DNA of 64,000 nucleotides from Isoetes taiwanensis (Eukaryota; Streptophyta; Lycopodiopsida; Isoetales; Isoetaceae). Location of the stretch: positions 3,689,277-3,753,276 of the forward strand of contig JAJEKV010000006.1 of the NCBI GenBank assembly GCA_021234155.1, given 5' to 3'. A program made the position numbers and the translations under genes. The notes below the pieces were generated by a model. That model made no database searches, was not told the origin of the DNA, and saw only the letters and a program-made list of their open reading frames with translations. How positions within the stretch are numbered: position 1 is the first letter of the stretch; each line of letters begins with the position of its first letter. This document shows, in pieces, positions 22,746 to 32,985 of this stretch.

Positions 22746-23201
22746 CTCCACCAAATTCATGATCGTCCAATCGCAAAGTTGAAAGTATATCAATGCTATG
22801 GTGATAAAAGCAAAGGACAATGATCAATATGATGAATACAATAAATAAAATACTATAAATCATGTACACTTTATGGCCCCAAACACTAGCAAAGATGTAA
22901 TAGAGCTCAATATAAATTGCACTGAATGGTAGGAATCTAGCTGTTGCCATCTGTGGTATGGTGTGCCGGTACCATGGTAAAGGAGGAATCTCCGGGGGGG
23001 ATTTTGAGGTACGACAGGGTGCTTGAAACTCTGCCTTAGTATTGTTTCCTGCAATGCCACCAAGTACAAGCAATGGCAAGGTAACTAGCATCCAGATGAG
23101 AGTGATTACAACAATGGTTCCAAAAGGAAGGCCAGCTATTGAATTGTAAACTATTGCAACAGCGTTCACGAAAGCAAATGTCAAAAACAAACAACCATGA
23201 C
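22746..23201 (-). pseudogene. TM9SF (EMP70/nonaspanin) exon, damaged
   Basis: The minus strand encodes FGTIVVITLIWMLVTLPLL, VLGGIAGNNTKAEFQAPCRT, EIPPLPWYRHTIPQMA and PFSAIYIELYYIFASVWGH. These are the signature blocks of transmembrane nine superfamily proteins, which act in Golgi/endosomal membranes. The stretch covers the region of several C-terminal membrane spans. It ends at a good donor, GGAG|GTATGT (22746/22745), where the family has DHEWWWR. A likely acceptor CTTAG lies near 23202. Just before the donor the family helix appears in another frame (FITIALIYFQ), flanked by two compensating indels, and DHEWWW is altered to DHEFGG. Neighbouring exons were not found. It is probably a pseudogene fragment, unless the indels are sequence errors. 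Confidence 0.8.
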
Positions 23202-23887
23202 TAAGATAAGATTTATACCAAACAATCGTCAATAAGACTTCAGTTCATGAAGAACACCCAATCGAGTTACCTTGTTAAGCTAACCGCCGAGCACTATTTT
23301 CTCACGGGCCAGACAAAATTTGAAACGACCTTGGAAGATCGCACGATTAAACACAATAAAATCATCGCCTAGCAAGACATGTTAAGCACCGCTTGCTATG
23401 GCTCCTTCTTAGAGTTGATCATTCAAAGACTTGCCTCGCTAGATGGTTCCAAAGACTTCTTCTAGAAACCTTTTGCATAAACACAAGGAATAGATGGGAG
23501 AATCTCTTGGACTGGGCTCAAACAGATTGAAAGCATGTTTTCCCAAATCCTCACCTTCATATTCTTCGTTGAAAGGCTTAACCAGCATGCCCATCTCTGC
23601 AGCTCAAGGCCGAAAACCCCCCTGAAACCCACAAGGCCCACGAAATCCATAGCATTGTTCAAATTTAAGGCTCTGAAGGAAAAACCAGCTAACCTAATCG
23701 AATAAGGGGGCTTGCTACGATACCTCCAAGTCATCTAGAGCAGAGAATCCAGGCATTGCAAGGTGCATCTTTGCACAGGAAATTGTGAAACAGAACATGC
23801 AGGGGAAGACCTGCAGACGACCTAAGGCCCTGCCCCTGCGGCCCTTGCTCTGCCCTGTAATCGGTGGAAAAGGGTTTCAGAACATAC

Positions 23888-23958
23888 CTTGAAGCTGCCA
23901 GATCCTGCTTTCGTGGTAATCTACTCGTCTGCAAGAACAGAATCTCGCTCAGAGCCAT
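23888..23958 (-). CDS. Possible first coding exon, unknown gene
   Basis: A minus-strand ATG in good plant context (GAGGCAATGGCTC) opens MALSEILFLQTSRLPRKQDL. It is followed by a strong donor, AAG|GTATGTT, at 23888/23887. The sequence before it (23960-24010) looks like a plant 5' leader (CTAGGGCTTGGTGAGGCA). The protein is not recognised and does not look like a TM9SF signal peptide, so it is probably unrelated to the exon 0.7 kb downstream. The support is start context plus splice site only. Confidence 0.3.
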
Positions 23959-24009
23959 TGCCTCACCAAGCCCTAGATATAACTAAAAGAACCCTAAAAT
24001 AACCTGGCT

Positions 24010-25615
24010 CGATGCTTGCATGCTCGATTTGGGATAGTTTTTGAAATCATAGTTGTAACCATTGAAAAATGCCACTAAAAGTATCGTGAAAGTATGCGCA
24101 CTCTAGATGTACTGATTAGTACGTCTCATCAAATACGGTCATCAAATCATATAAAAACCTTAGGAAAAAAAGTACAAAAACACAAAGAAAACCCCCTGTT
24201 ATTATGCTACATATTCTAGTCTAGATTCTTAATTGTACCCCTAAGAATTGAATCTAATAGTCGACGTTCAATGATATCATACCGTAACATTTCCATTGTA
24301 AATAAAAGTCAAGGCCTTCTCTGTCCAATTTAATGAATAGCCAATAATTCCAAAGGAGACCACATGCAGGTTACCTATATAATGATCAGTTTCCAAAGAG
24401 TCTTAACAGACGTTAATGATTTGGACAACAATAAGCCAATATACTCTTATCACCAGTGACCTCCATGATCTTTAAATAGACCATATGATTAAACTCCCTT
24501 GCAGAATGTAAAATGCATTCAAATTTCATACTTTTGCGCTTATAATGCTATCATTTATCATTATAAGTTCAGAACCCATGTCATGACCATAATGCATTTC
24601 ACAGCCAATTTAAAATGTTTATGACCAAAATGGGCTGTTATATCGAACCCCTTATAACAACACTGGACATTTGAACAACAAAAGCATACTTCTGTCTATT
24701 TAAGAATCAGTATCTTGCACTCAAAATAGGAAGTGCATTGGTCCAAAAGGAAAGTTTAACATAGAATGCTTATATCCACAATGAAATCACTTAAACACCA
24801 TGAATATTCCTGAATATGACACGCACTTATCAAGGCAGATAGAAGCTTGCTACAGTCCAGAAAGCCAGCACAACAATAATTTCTTTAGTTCAAAAGCTAA
24901 GCTACAAGCATGCAGCTAGCTAAAACAAGCCATTTGATCCAGTACTTAATAGGTTCAACAAACTGTAATGGATTATGTGAGAACCCATTACCTCCTTTGC
25001 AGGAAGTCTCAGCCAAAATGGCCATGTAACATTGTGAGAAAACAATAAACAGTAATAACAAAGTACCTTAGCAGCCATTTAAGGTGCAAACATAAGACTT
25101 GTAAATAAGTAACATATTCCAAACGAGGTAGACAAGTCCATGGACTTGTATACACTTAAATTTCTTCAGTTTATCCTTGATAAAGCAATCTTCTAATACG
25201 AAGTTCCCGGCTCACCTAAAACCTATTGGACAAAAGGAATACATTAGGAAGAGAGGCCCATACTTGCAGCCAACCAATACATCATTAGCCTGATAAGGGT
25301 AAAGATCCAAGGGCCAAAAGGTACCTTAGGCTTCTCGGTTGTCAACTGATCACCTAATGTAGACCTTTTGCCCAAAAGATCAAATGAGCGCGGAAAGAAA
25401 ACATTTTAGTTTATGGAAAAAAGAGAGAGCTAACACATTTTAATAGCACCGTGAACATAATGCAAATAATCCTTGAAAAAAATACGGTTCTGAAATAAGT
25501 GAGCAGAATGCAAATAAGCAAATACTTAGCATAACAATGCTAGTCTGTATAGCAGATTTTCAGCCCAAAGAAAGTAATGTCTCCATACATACATTAACTT
25601 CCATCTATATTTATG
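24010..25615. other. Non-coding interval left of copia element
   Basis: AT-rich sequence with no recognisable exon or repeat structure. If the preceding exon is real, the part next to it would contain its promoter; no convincing TATA box was identified. Confidence 0.35.
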
Positions 25616-25620
25616 GTTAT
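25616..25620. repeat. Left copia target-site duplication
   Basis: GTTAT directly before the 5' LTR; the right flank has GTTGT (31384-31388), four of five matching, as expected for a decayed 5-bp duplication. Confidence 0.7.
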
Positions 25621-26372
25621 TGTTGAAAAACTTGTCATGTCGTGTTAGTGGGCTGAGCAAATCATCTGAGTGTTGAGTAGGATCAAACCTTGTGTGCTAG
25701 ATACAAGTGAAGTTACAACATCTATCTAAAGCATAACAAGTTTTTTTAAGCTTAGATGTTAAAGAAAGATCAGGGGGAAACTTTATTATCTTATTTGTGT
25801 GTGATACCAATGGTTCGAAAGTGAACATGCCGATTTTCTTAATGGTGAATGTGGGATAATTCATAGAGAAGAATTGACAGAATTAGAAGATTGATTCAGA
25901 GCCGTAACCGCTGGATTGACATGATATAAGGACAAAGGATTATTCAGAAATTTGAGACGGGATGCAAGAGGCATGATCCGACTTGATCTACAGAGATTGA
26001 AGCCGTCGGAATTCCTGGTCAAACTAGCTACAGTGGAATGGTCAATACCATTGCTACAGTGTAGCTCGAGTAATTTTTCCCTATGGTCTATTGTGCATTT
26101 AAAGTTGTGAATTGATACTTCATCTAGGGGAAGTGCAAAGTGCATAACCAAAGGTTAAGTTGTAAAGCAAGAAATGAATGACCAAATTGTGGCTTTCTTG
26201 CTAGTAGAGAAGAACTATGACTTACTTGGTATGCTATCTTGGTAGATCATTAATATAAGTGTGATTTGAAAGTGCTCAAAGGGAAAATTGTTGAGTAGAT
26301 GAATTCATTGTGTATTCATATTCATCCTTGCTAGGATTAATATCTTGGGAACATTCTGGTTTACTTTTAACA
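25621..26372 (+). repeat. Copia 5' LTR
   Basis: Begins TGTTGAAAAACTTGTCATG and ends TTTACTTTTAACA, with TG...CA termini. It matches the 3' LTR over the full 752 bp, with differences clustered near 25771-25802. It would supply the promoter, but no unambiguous TATA box stands out. Confidence 0.95.
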
Positions 26373-26373
26373 G

Positions 26374-26386
26374 TGATATCAGAGCC
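26374..26386 (+). promoter_or_regulatory. Primer-binding site, initiator Met-tRNA type
   Basis: TGATATCAGAGCC lies one base after the LTR and matches the plant copia consensus TGGTATCAGAGC except for one base. It would prime minus-strand DNA synthesis from the 3' end of initiator methionine tRNA. Confidence 0.85.
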
Positions 26387-26404
26387 ATCTAATCCAAAGG
26401 CAGG

Positions 26405-27550
26405 ATGTCTACAAGGTTTGGAGCCAATCTCTTGAACTCCATAGAGGTATTTAAAGGGGAGACAGGTTTTCAGGTTTGGAAACAAAGTGTTAAAGAAGTG
26501 CTTGAGTTTGAAAAACTATGGTATTTAATTGATCCCAATGTCATAAGTACAGCACCTGTGTCTGGAGGAGCAGGTTCCAGCACAAGCACGTCTTCATCTT
26601 CTGTTGTAGGAGGTGGAAGTCAGGGAGATGCTACTGGTACTGCTACTGGCACAGCAGATGGAGTGACTGCAGTGGTTAGCATGGATGAGAAGGCGAGAAT
26701 TATGGAGGCTCAGCCCATAATATGTCACAAGGTGGGAACAGTGATCAAATTAAAGCTTAGAGGTAAGTCTCTTGCTGATATGTGGAAATTCATGCTGGAT
26801 AATTTTGAACAGAAATCATCATCACAAATAGATGTGTTAGAGAAACAATTAAGGAGGTTCAAATTATATGAAAAAGACAACATTGCTGAGTTTTTAGAGA
26901 AGTTTGAGTCAATAATTGCAAACTTAGAAGGTGCTGGTGTTGTCTTGAGTGAAGATTACCAGCTGCTAGCCATTTCTAGAGCTGTTTCCCATAATACCCA
27001 GTTGGCTACTTTATTAAGGAATGTAGCAAAGACAAAGGAACATGCTATTAGAATGATAAGAACCGAGTTTGAACAAACTAAAGGTGATGATGAGGAGGAT
27101 TCGGAAGTTATGTTTGTAAAACAGAAGAAAGGGAAGAAAAATCTTGATAGAAAGCAAATTGGTCCATGCTATAATTGTAACAGCTATGGTCATCTCAAAG
27201 CAAACTGTCCCAAGTTGGGTAAAGAAATAATCTGTTATAATTGTGAGGGAAAGGCGCATATAGCAACTAATTGTTCAAGTCCAAAACGAGGAAAAGGAAA
27301 GAAGTTTGAGGGAAAAAGAACTGGAGGGTACAAATCCAAGCCAAGCTTGAACATTGCAAAGGAGACAAGTCAAGAAGTAGATGAGCAAGATGAGGACATT
27401 GAGGTAAATATGTCTAATGATTATTCTAAGATAAGAAAGAGAATTGACACTGATTTGCTTATCTTAGATTCAGGAGCTGAGAGATCAGTGACAGGGATTT
27501 CAAAGATTTTAAATGAGAATGAGAATGATTTTTTATCGTTTTTTTTTTAA
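26405..27550 (+). CDS. Copia Gag with two zinc knuckles, into protease
   Basis: The frame opens 32 bases after the LTR and encodes 381 residues. It has the copia Gag (UBN2-type) region, including VWKQSVKEVLEFEKLWYL near the start and LEKQLRRFKLYEKDNIAEFL (about residues 145-165). Two CCHC knuckles follow, CYNCNSYGHLKANC and CYNCEGKAHIATNC; most plant copia Gags have one. The protease active site DSGAERSVTG (about residues 355-364) keeps the catalytic aspartate. The frame ends in an artificial FLSFFF where a T-run breaks it. A Ser/Gly/Thr-rich insert lies at about residues 50-80. Confidence 0.9.
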   Translation: MSTRFGANLLNSIEVFKGETGFQVWKQSVKEVLEFEKLWYLIDPNVISTAPVSGGAGSSTSTSSSSVVGGGSQGDATGTATGTADGVTAVVSMDEKARIMEAQPIICHKVGTVIKLKLRGKSLADMWKFMLDNFEQKSSSQIDVLEKQLRRFKLYEKDNIAEFLEKFESIIANLEGAGVVLSEDYQLLAISRAVSHNTQLATLLRNVAKTKEHAIRMIRTEFEQTKGDDEEDSEVMFVKQKKGKKNLDRKQIGPCYNCNSYGHLKANCPKLGKEIICYNCEGKAHIATNCSSPKRGKGKKFEGKRTGGYKSKPSLNIAKETSQEVDEQDEDIEVNMSNDYSKIRKRIDTDLLILDSGAERSVTGISKILNENENDFLSFFF

Positions 27551-27579
27551 AGCAATGTCAAAGGAGAGAAAAAGGACAT

Positions 27580-27987
27580 GTGCAGCTTGGGAATGGAGAT
27601 TTAAAAGAAATTAAGAATGTTGGTGTTTTAGAATTATATGACTTGGAGGGAAAAGCTGTGAAATTAAAAAATGTATTGTGCATACCTGGATTGATCAGAA
27701 ACCTCATTTCAGTGTGTCAGCTTGTAGATCTAGGGTATAAGGTTGTATTTGAAAAACTTTATTGTAATATCTTTCTTGGAAATAAGAAGATGTTTGTGGG
27801 AAAACGAGTTGGAAATTTATATGGATTGAGCATACAATATTTTTCTAGTGTTAATTTGCGTGTCATGTCAACTCGAATACATATTGCTCAACAAAAAAAG
27901 GATTTATCAATGCAAGTTCTAGTCAAACATCACAACAAGTGTGCACAGGATGTATGCTTGGAAAACATAGTAGATAAGGAATCCTAG
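27580..27987 (+). pseudogene. Copia protease remainder and GAG-pre-integrase
   Basis: Continues the protease after the T-run (QLGNGDLKEIKNVGVLELYD, then VLCIPGLIRNLISVCQL, the typical 'L..VPGL..NLISV' block). It then enters the pre-integrase region. The conserved CTGC.LGK zinc sequence is readable only in a shifted frame near 27,945, so a frameshift separates it from the integrase. The frame stops at 27985-27987. Confidence 0.85.
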
Positions 27988-27999
27988 ATCTGATACACA

Positions 28000-28595
28000 C
28001 AGATTTATGTGGACCTCTCAATGTTGCTAGTCTAAGTGGAAAAAGATATTTTATGACCTTAATAGACGACTTTAGTAGGAAGACTAAAGTATATTGTCTG
28101 AAAACAAAAGATGCAGCATTTGACAGATTTAAGCAATTCACAAATGAGGTAGAAACTGAGACAGGAAGAAAAATTAAATGCCTAAGATCTGACAGAGGAG
28201 GTGAATTCATGTCAGGAGAATTTAAGTTATTTTGCAAAAACAAAGGCATTAAAAGACAGCTTACTTGTAGATATTCTCCTCAGCAAAATGGTGTGGCTGA
28301 GAGGAAGAATAGAACGATTTTAAATGCAGTCAAAAGCATGTTAAAATCAACAGGGCTACCTAATTTCTTATGGGAGGAAGCAGTTCAGACTGCTGTAAGT
28401 ATTCAAAATATGCTACCATCTCTCAGCATACGAGGAGGGATTCCTAATATGCTATGGTCTGGAAGCAAGCCGAGCTATGACAATCTAAGGGTATATGGTT
28501 GCTTGGCATTTGTACACATTCCAAAAGAAAAAAGAAGGAAGCTGGATGACAGGGCATTGATTACATATCTTGTGGGATATGATGATATTGTATGA
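28000..28595 (+). pseudogene. Copia integrase core
   Basis: The catalytic triad is visible: D in IHTDLCGPL, D in CLRSDRGGEF and E in NGVAERKNRT, the DD(35)E spacing of rve integrases. YGCLAFVHIPKEKRRKLDDR near the end is the copia C-terminal signature. The frame breaks at about 28,580, where VGYDD is followed by a shift. It would insert the cDNA into host chromatin if intact. Confidence 0.92.
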
Positions 28596-29148
28596 TCCTA
28601 AAGCAAGAATAGTTAGTAGAGATGTTAGTTTTGATGAAAATCAGGTTTACAAGACATTGACTAGCCCTAGTGCAAACCTACCTAATGACAATCAATTGAA
28701 GGAGCATAATGTTAAATCTGAAATTACTGACAAAACTGTTGAGGTTCGTACAGATACAGATGATGAAGAAACTAAAGCTGACATGAATGCAGACTTTAAA
28801 GAGGGAACTGAGGAAACCTCAGGGGCTGGTGCAGAAGGATCTGAAAATGAAGGACAAATGGAAGTTGCAGTCCAGCAAGCACCAATAAGGAAGATAAGGT
28901 TGACTGAAGCACAAAGACTGAAAACAGAGCTAAAATTTGACACTACAACTCATGGTCGAGATGATGCTGGAAAAAGCAAAAGATTCCAGGAAGAAAATCC
29001 TGAGGTAAATGGTATATTTGAAATTTTAATGCATTTGAGTCCTGAAGTACCAAATACACTTGATGAAGTCTTAGTTTCTGAGGAAAAGGATTTATGGCTA
29101 GATGCAATGAAAGAAGAAATGGACTCTTTTGTGAGAACTGACACTTGA
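28596..29148 (+). pseudogene. Copia linker between integrase and RT
   Basis: An open frame entered by a frameshift carries an acidic, low-complexity linker (TDDEETKADMNADFKEGTEE) and then the start of the RT region (TLDEVLVSEEKDLWLDAMKE, matching 'EAL....W..AM..E'). It ends prematurely at 29148, where TDT replaces the expected continuation. Confidence 0.85.
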
Positions 29149-29900
29149 GGTTGTTGAAAAACCAGAGGGTAAGAACATAGTTGGTAATAAATGGATATTT
29201 AGAATTAAAACTGGAGCAGATGGAAAATCACCCAGATACAAGGCAAGACTGGTAGCTCAGGGCTTTTCACAGAAAAAAGGACAGGATTTTGATGAAACAT
29301 TCTCTCCTCTGGTTAAAATTAATAGTGTCAGGATGTTATTAGCTTTGGCAAATGCATATGACTTGGAGTTACACCACATGGATGTTAAGACTGCTTTTCT
29401 AAATGCAAAGCTAGATGAAGAGATCTTCATGAAGCAGGCACCAGGATATTAGCAAGGGGAAGATAAGGTTTGGAAATTGAAAAGAGCAGTTTATGGCTTG
29501 AGACAATCACCTAGGGAATGGTATAAATGCATGGATGCTTTCTTAACAGAACAAGGATTCACTAAATTAGCAAATGATGGAAATTTGTACAAGTTTGAAT
29601 GCAAAGATGGCTGGTGCATTATTGCATTATATGTTGATGATAACATTATGGTGGCAAAAAGGAACTAAATGCTTACTAATGTGTAAAAGGTTGTTAAAAA
29701 ACAGGTTTGAGATGTCAGATCTTGGAGAGCTCACAAAGTTCTTGGGAATCGAGATGTCAAGAAATAGGGATAAAGGCATAATTATTCTGACCCAGAAAGA
29801 ACAAATCAGAGGTATGCTTGAAAGATTCAAGATGAAAGAATGCAATATTAGTAAAACTCCAGCCATACCAGGGTGTAAGTTATCACTTGACATGTATCCC
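29149..29900 (+). pseudogene. Copia reverse transcriptase
   Basis: Shows GNKWIFRIK, YKARLVAQGFSQKKGQDFDE, HHMDVKTAFLNAKLDEEIFM (motif A, catalytic D present) and KLKRAVYGLRQSPREWY, then the catalytic YVDDNIMV (29630-29653). A TAG at 29449-29451 interrupts APGY.QGEDKVW, and a shift follows just after YVDDNIMVAKRN. The remaining part (FEMSDLGELTKFLGIEMSRN) is in another frame. All catalytic aspartates are intact, so loss of function is due to frame damage only. Confidence 0.92.
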
Positions 29901-30622
29901 AGAAATGATGAAGAAAGGAAAGCAATGGAAAGAATTCCTTATAGGTCTTTGACTGGTTGTTTGGCATATGTTGCCAACTGTACTAGACCAGATGTGGCTC
30001 ATAGTGTAAACATGCTTAGTAGATATAATAATAATCCAGGGAAGGATCATTCGACACCTGCAAAAAGGGTGTTGAGGTATTTGAAAGGTACCATAGATAT
30101 GGGAATATCTTACAACTCAAGAAACTTGACATTAACTGCCTATTGTGATGCTGACTGGGCAGGGAATTTAGATGCAAGGAAGTCCACCTCTGGTTATCTT
30201 ATGATGTTGGGAGAAGGCCCTATAGCATGGAAATGCAAAAAACAACCATCTATAGCATTGTCTACAACAGAAGCTGAATATGCTTCAGCTACATTATGTG
30301 CCAAGAAATTAATCTGGGAAAGGAGATTGTTATTAGAGCTTGGTATTGAACAGCCAGACTCTACTGAAATGCTATGTGACAGCACAAGTTGCATAGCTAT
30401 GGCAAAAATCCTGTAATGCATGAAAGGTCAAAGCACATAGAGCTGGAAATGCATTTTATTAGGGATGCTGTGAGTAAAGGTTTGATACAAATGAGCTACA
30501 TTAACACCAGCAAACAAATAGCAGATATGCTAACCAAAGTGCTGGCAGAAAAAAGGTTTGTAGAGCTCAGAAGACAAATGATGTGTATAGAAGCACAGGA
30601 CACAGGAGTAAACATGACATGA
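29901..30622 (+). pseudogene. Copia RNase H and C terminus
   Basis: Reads IPYRSLTGCLAYVANCTRPD, then the RNase H core AYCDADWAGNLDARKSTSGY and PSIALSTTEAEYASATLCAK, with the D, E and further D (LCDSTSCIAM) positions kept. A stop in MAKIL at 30414-30416 is bypassed in a shifted frame: NPVMHERSKHIELEMHFIRD continues to a natural end at 30620-30622. Adjacent to the polypurine tract. Confidence 0.92.
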
Positions 30623-30631
30623 AAGGGGAAG
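30621..30631 (+). promoter_or_regulatory. Copia polypurine tract
   Basis: GAAAGGGGAAG abuts the 3' LTR and would prime plus-strand synthesis. Position and composition are typical. Confidence 0.9.
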
Positions 30632-31383
30632 TGTTGAAAAACTTGTCATGTCATGTTAGTGGGCTGAGCAAATCATCTGAGTGTTGAGTAGGATCAAACC
30701 TTGTGTGCTAGATACAAGTGAAGTTACAACATCTATCTAAAGCATAACAAGTTTTTTTAAGCTTAGATGTTAAAGAAAGATCAAGGGGAAACTTTAATAT
30801 CTTATTTCAATGTGATACCAATGGTTCGAAGGTGAACATGCCGATTTTCTTAATGGTGAATGTGGGATAATTCATAGAGAAGAATTGACAGAATTAGAAG
30901 ATTGATTCAGAGCCGTAACCGCCGGATTGACATGATATAAGGACAAAGGATTATTCAGAAATTTGAGACGGGATGCAAGAGGCATGATCCGACTTGATCT
31001 ACAGAGATTGAAGCCGTCGGAATTCCTGGTCAAACTAGCTACAGTGAAATGGTCAATACCATTGCTACAGTGTAGCTCGAGTAATTTTTCCCTATGGTCT
31101 ATTGTGCATTTAAAGTTGTGAATTGATACTTCATCTAGGGGAAGTGCAAAGTGCATAACCAAAGGTTAAGTTGTAAAGCAAGAAATGAATGACCAAATTG
31201 TGGCTTTCTTGCTAGTAGAGAAGAACTATGACTTACTTGGTATGCTATCTTGGTAGATCATTAATATAAGTGTGATTTGAAAGTGCTCAAAGGGAAAATT
31301 GTTGAGTAGATGAATTCATTGTGTATTCATATTCATCCTTGCTAGGATTAATATCTTGGGAACATTCTGGTTTACTTTTAACA
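30632..31383 (+). repeat. Copia 3' LTR
   Basis: 752 bp, same length as the 5' LTR and about 99% identical by eye. Ends TTTTAACA, followed by GTTGT, the right target-site copy. Confidence 0.95.
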
Positions 31384-31388
31384 GTTGT

Positions 31389-32134
31389 AACAGGCTTAAT
31401 AACAAATTTTTCATAGCTCTTATTGAAGAACACAATGCCATACCTGAATAACCAGTGTCTGATCCAAAGAAGTCTTCCATTTGGGCTTCTGGAACATAAT
31501 GAAATGCTTCCCTCGCTTAAGCTTCCCTTGCTTCTGGAATATAATGAGATGCTTCCCTTGCTTATTCACATATGCTGAAGCCTGTCATATTGTTCTTGCT
31601 CTCCATAATACCAATGCCTTGTTTGGTGGCTGGCCTCCATTCCCAAAGCATTGCCTTCGGAAGATCTTATAGCCTGCCTAAAAAACCCATTGGAAAACGA
31701 CCATATATATCTCCTTATTTCTCTTGAAGTCGGCTTCGTATATTGAAGCAGAGAATTCATATGCAAACGGTGAATTAGGCTATGGTTTTCCAATGAGAAA
31801 ACTCGCAAACTGGATAATATATATTTATCATGCAATCTTAGACTCAATCCAAATCATCTGCAACCTTGCAACCTGTAGCATGCCATTTAAAGCAAAAATC
31901 ATTGTCTAATAGCCTTCATTTAGGACCTAAACTGAGTCTGTTAAGGGAAATCCATCCTCAAAAATCTAGTCCCAAGAGTCTATGTATGTAAAGCCTGCAA
32001 AAAAAGGCCAATGTACTATCCCTAGTTAGATATGGTCTGCCAGAAACGTTGGGCAGGACCCAGCAAATCCCTGTCTAGGTTAATCGGATAGCAGCGAGAG
32101 GGAAGCCAAATTTCGGCTAAGGAAAAAGGTTAGG
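31389..32134. other. Non-coding interval
   Basis: Continues the pre-insertion flank of the copia element. A short direct repeat GCTTCTGGAA(C/T)ATAATGA(A/G)ATGC occurs at about 31485 and 31530. No gene is recognised. Confidence 0.4.
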
Positions 32135-32985
32135 AGAATATGTAGAAAAATAACAAGGGGTTTCTGGGGGATTTGATGTGGATGTAAAAATAACAATTCC
32201 TGAAACCATAGACCATATATTTCTGAAACAATTGAATAAGTTGTTATAAAAAAAACATAGAGTCAAGATGAAAAATAATTGCATTATCTCACTGGGTATA
32301 TTGGTTAAAGTAGTCTATGTTAGAACGTTGAATTATTTTGGCAGAGGTTCGAGTTCCCGTATTTCATATTCTAAAATCTTAGGCAAAGTTGTATAGAGGT
32401 TCGATATTCCCTCAAAACCTTAGGCGAAATCGTATTTTATATTTCAAAATCATACGTGCCCCCAATCATAAATGATTATAAGCGAAACGAGAGGTGCCTA
32501 AGGGCCCCATCATACGATCTAGATCATAGGATAGACGAATCCGACGACTGTGGTACTCCAGGGTGCACCTCGTTTAGAATATGTAGAAAAATAACAGGGG
32601 ATTTCTGGGGGATTTGATGTGGATGTAAAAATAATAATTCCTGAAACCATAGGTCATATATCCCTAAAACAATCGAATAATCACTGGGTATATTCGTTAG
32701 AATAGTCTTTGTTAGAACGTTGAATTATTTTGGTAGAGGTTCGAGTTCCCGTATTTCATATTCTAAAATTTTAGGCAAAGTCGTATAGAGGTTCGATATT
32801 CCCTCAAAACCTTAGGCGAAATCGTATTTCATATTTCAAATTCATAGGTGCCCCCAATCATAAATGACTATAAGCGAAACGAGAGGTGCCCAGAGCCCCA
32901 ACATACGATCTGGGGTCATAGGATCGACGAATCCGAGGACTGTGGTAGTCCATGGTGCACCTCATGTAGAATATGTAGCAAAATT
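32135..32985 (+). repeat. Tandem SINE-like units with pol III B boxes
   Basis: Unit 1 (32135-32575, 441 bp) and unit 2 (32576-32967, 392 bp) begin AGAATATGTAGAAAAATAAC; a third start is visible at 32968. Each contains GGTATATT(G/C)GTTA(A/G)A and, about 50 bp later, GGTTCGAGTTCCC (32346-32358 and 32738-32750), close to pol III A and B boxes, so the unit may derive from a tRNA-related SINE. A second TTCGATATTCCC follows. Tandem rather than dispersed arrangement is odd for SINEs. No intact tRNA fold is seen. Confidence 0.55.

Larger units (their letters stand above)
25621..31383 (+). mobile_element. Ty1/copia LTR retrotransposon, full length, broken frames
   Basis: A 5.76-kb element with 752-bp LTRs, primer-binding site, Gag with zinc knuckles, protease, integrase, reverse transcriptase and RNase H in copia order, polypurine tract and target duplication. 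The LTRs differ by about nine substitutions by eye, roughly 1.2%, so the insertion is fairly young. The reading frame is broken by a poly-T region near 27540, frameshifts near 27950, 28580, 29140 and 29660, and stops at 29451 and 30416, so it cannot be autonomous as read. Several breaks lie at homopolymers and could be sequencing errors. Confidence 0.95.

Noticed and set aside
28692-29144. Minus-strand open frames within the copia element
   Set aside because: Shadows of the plus-strand pol frame.
32287-32360. Functional tRNA gene
   Set aside because: A and B box-like motifs are present but the acceptor and anticodon arms do not pair convincingly and no CCA-ready 3' end or terminator fits.
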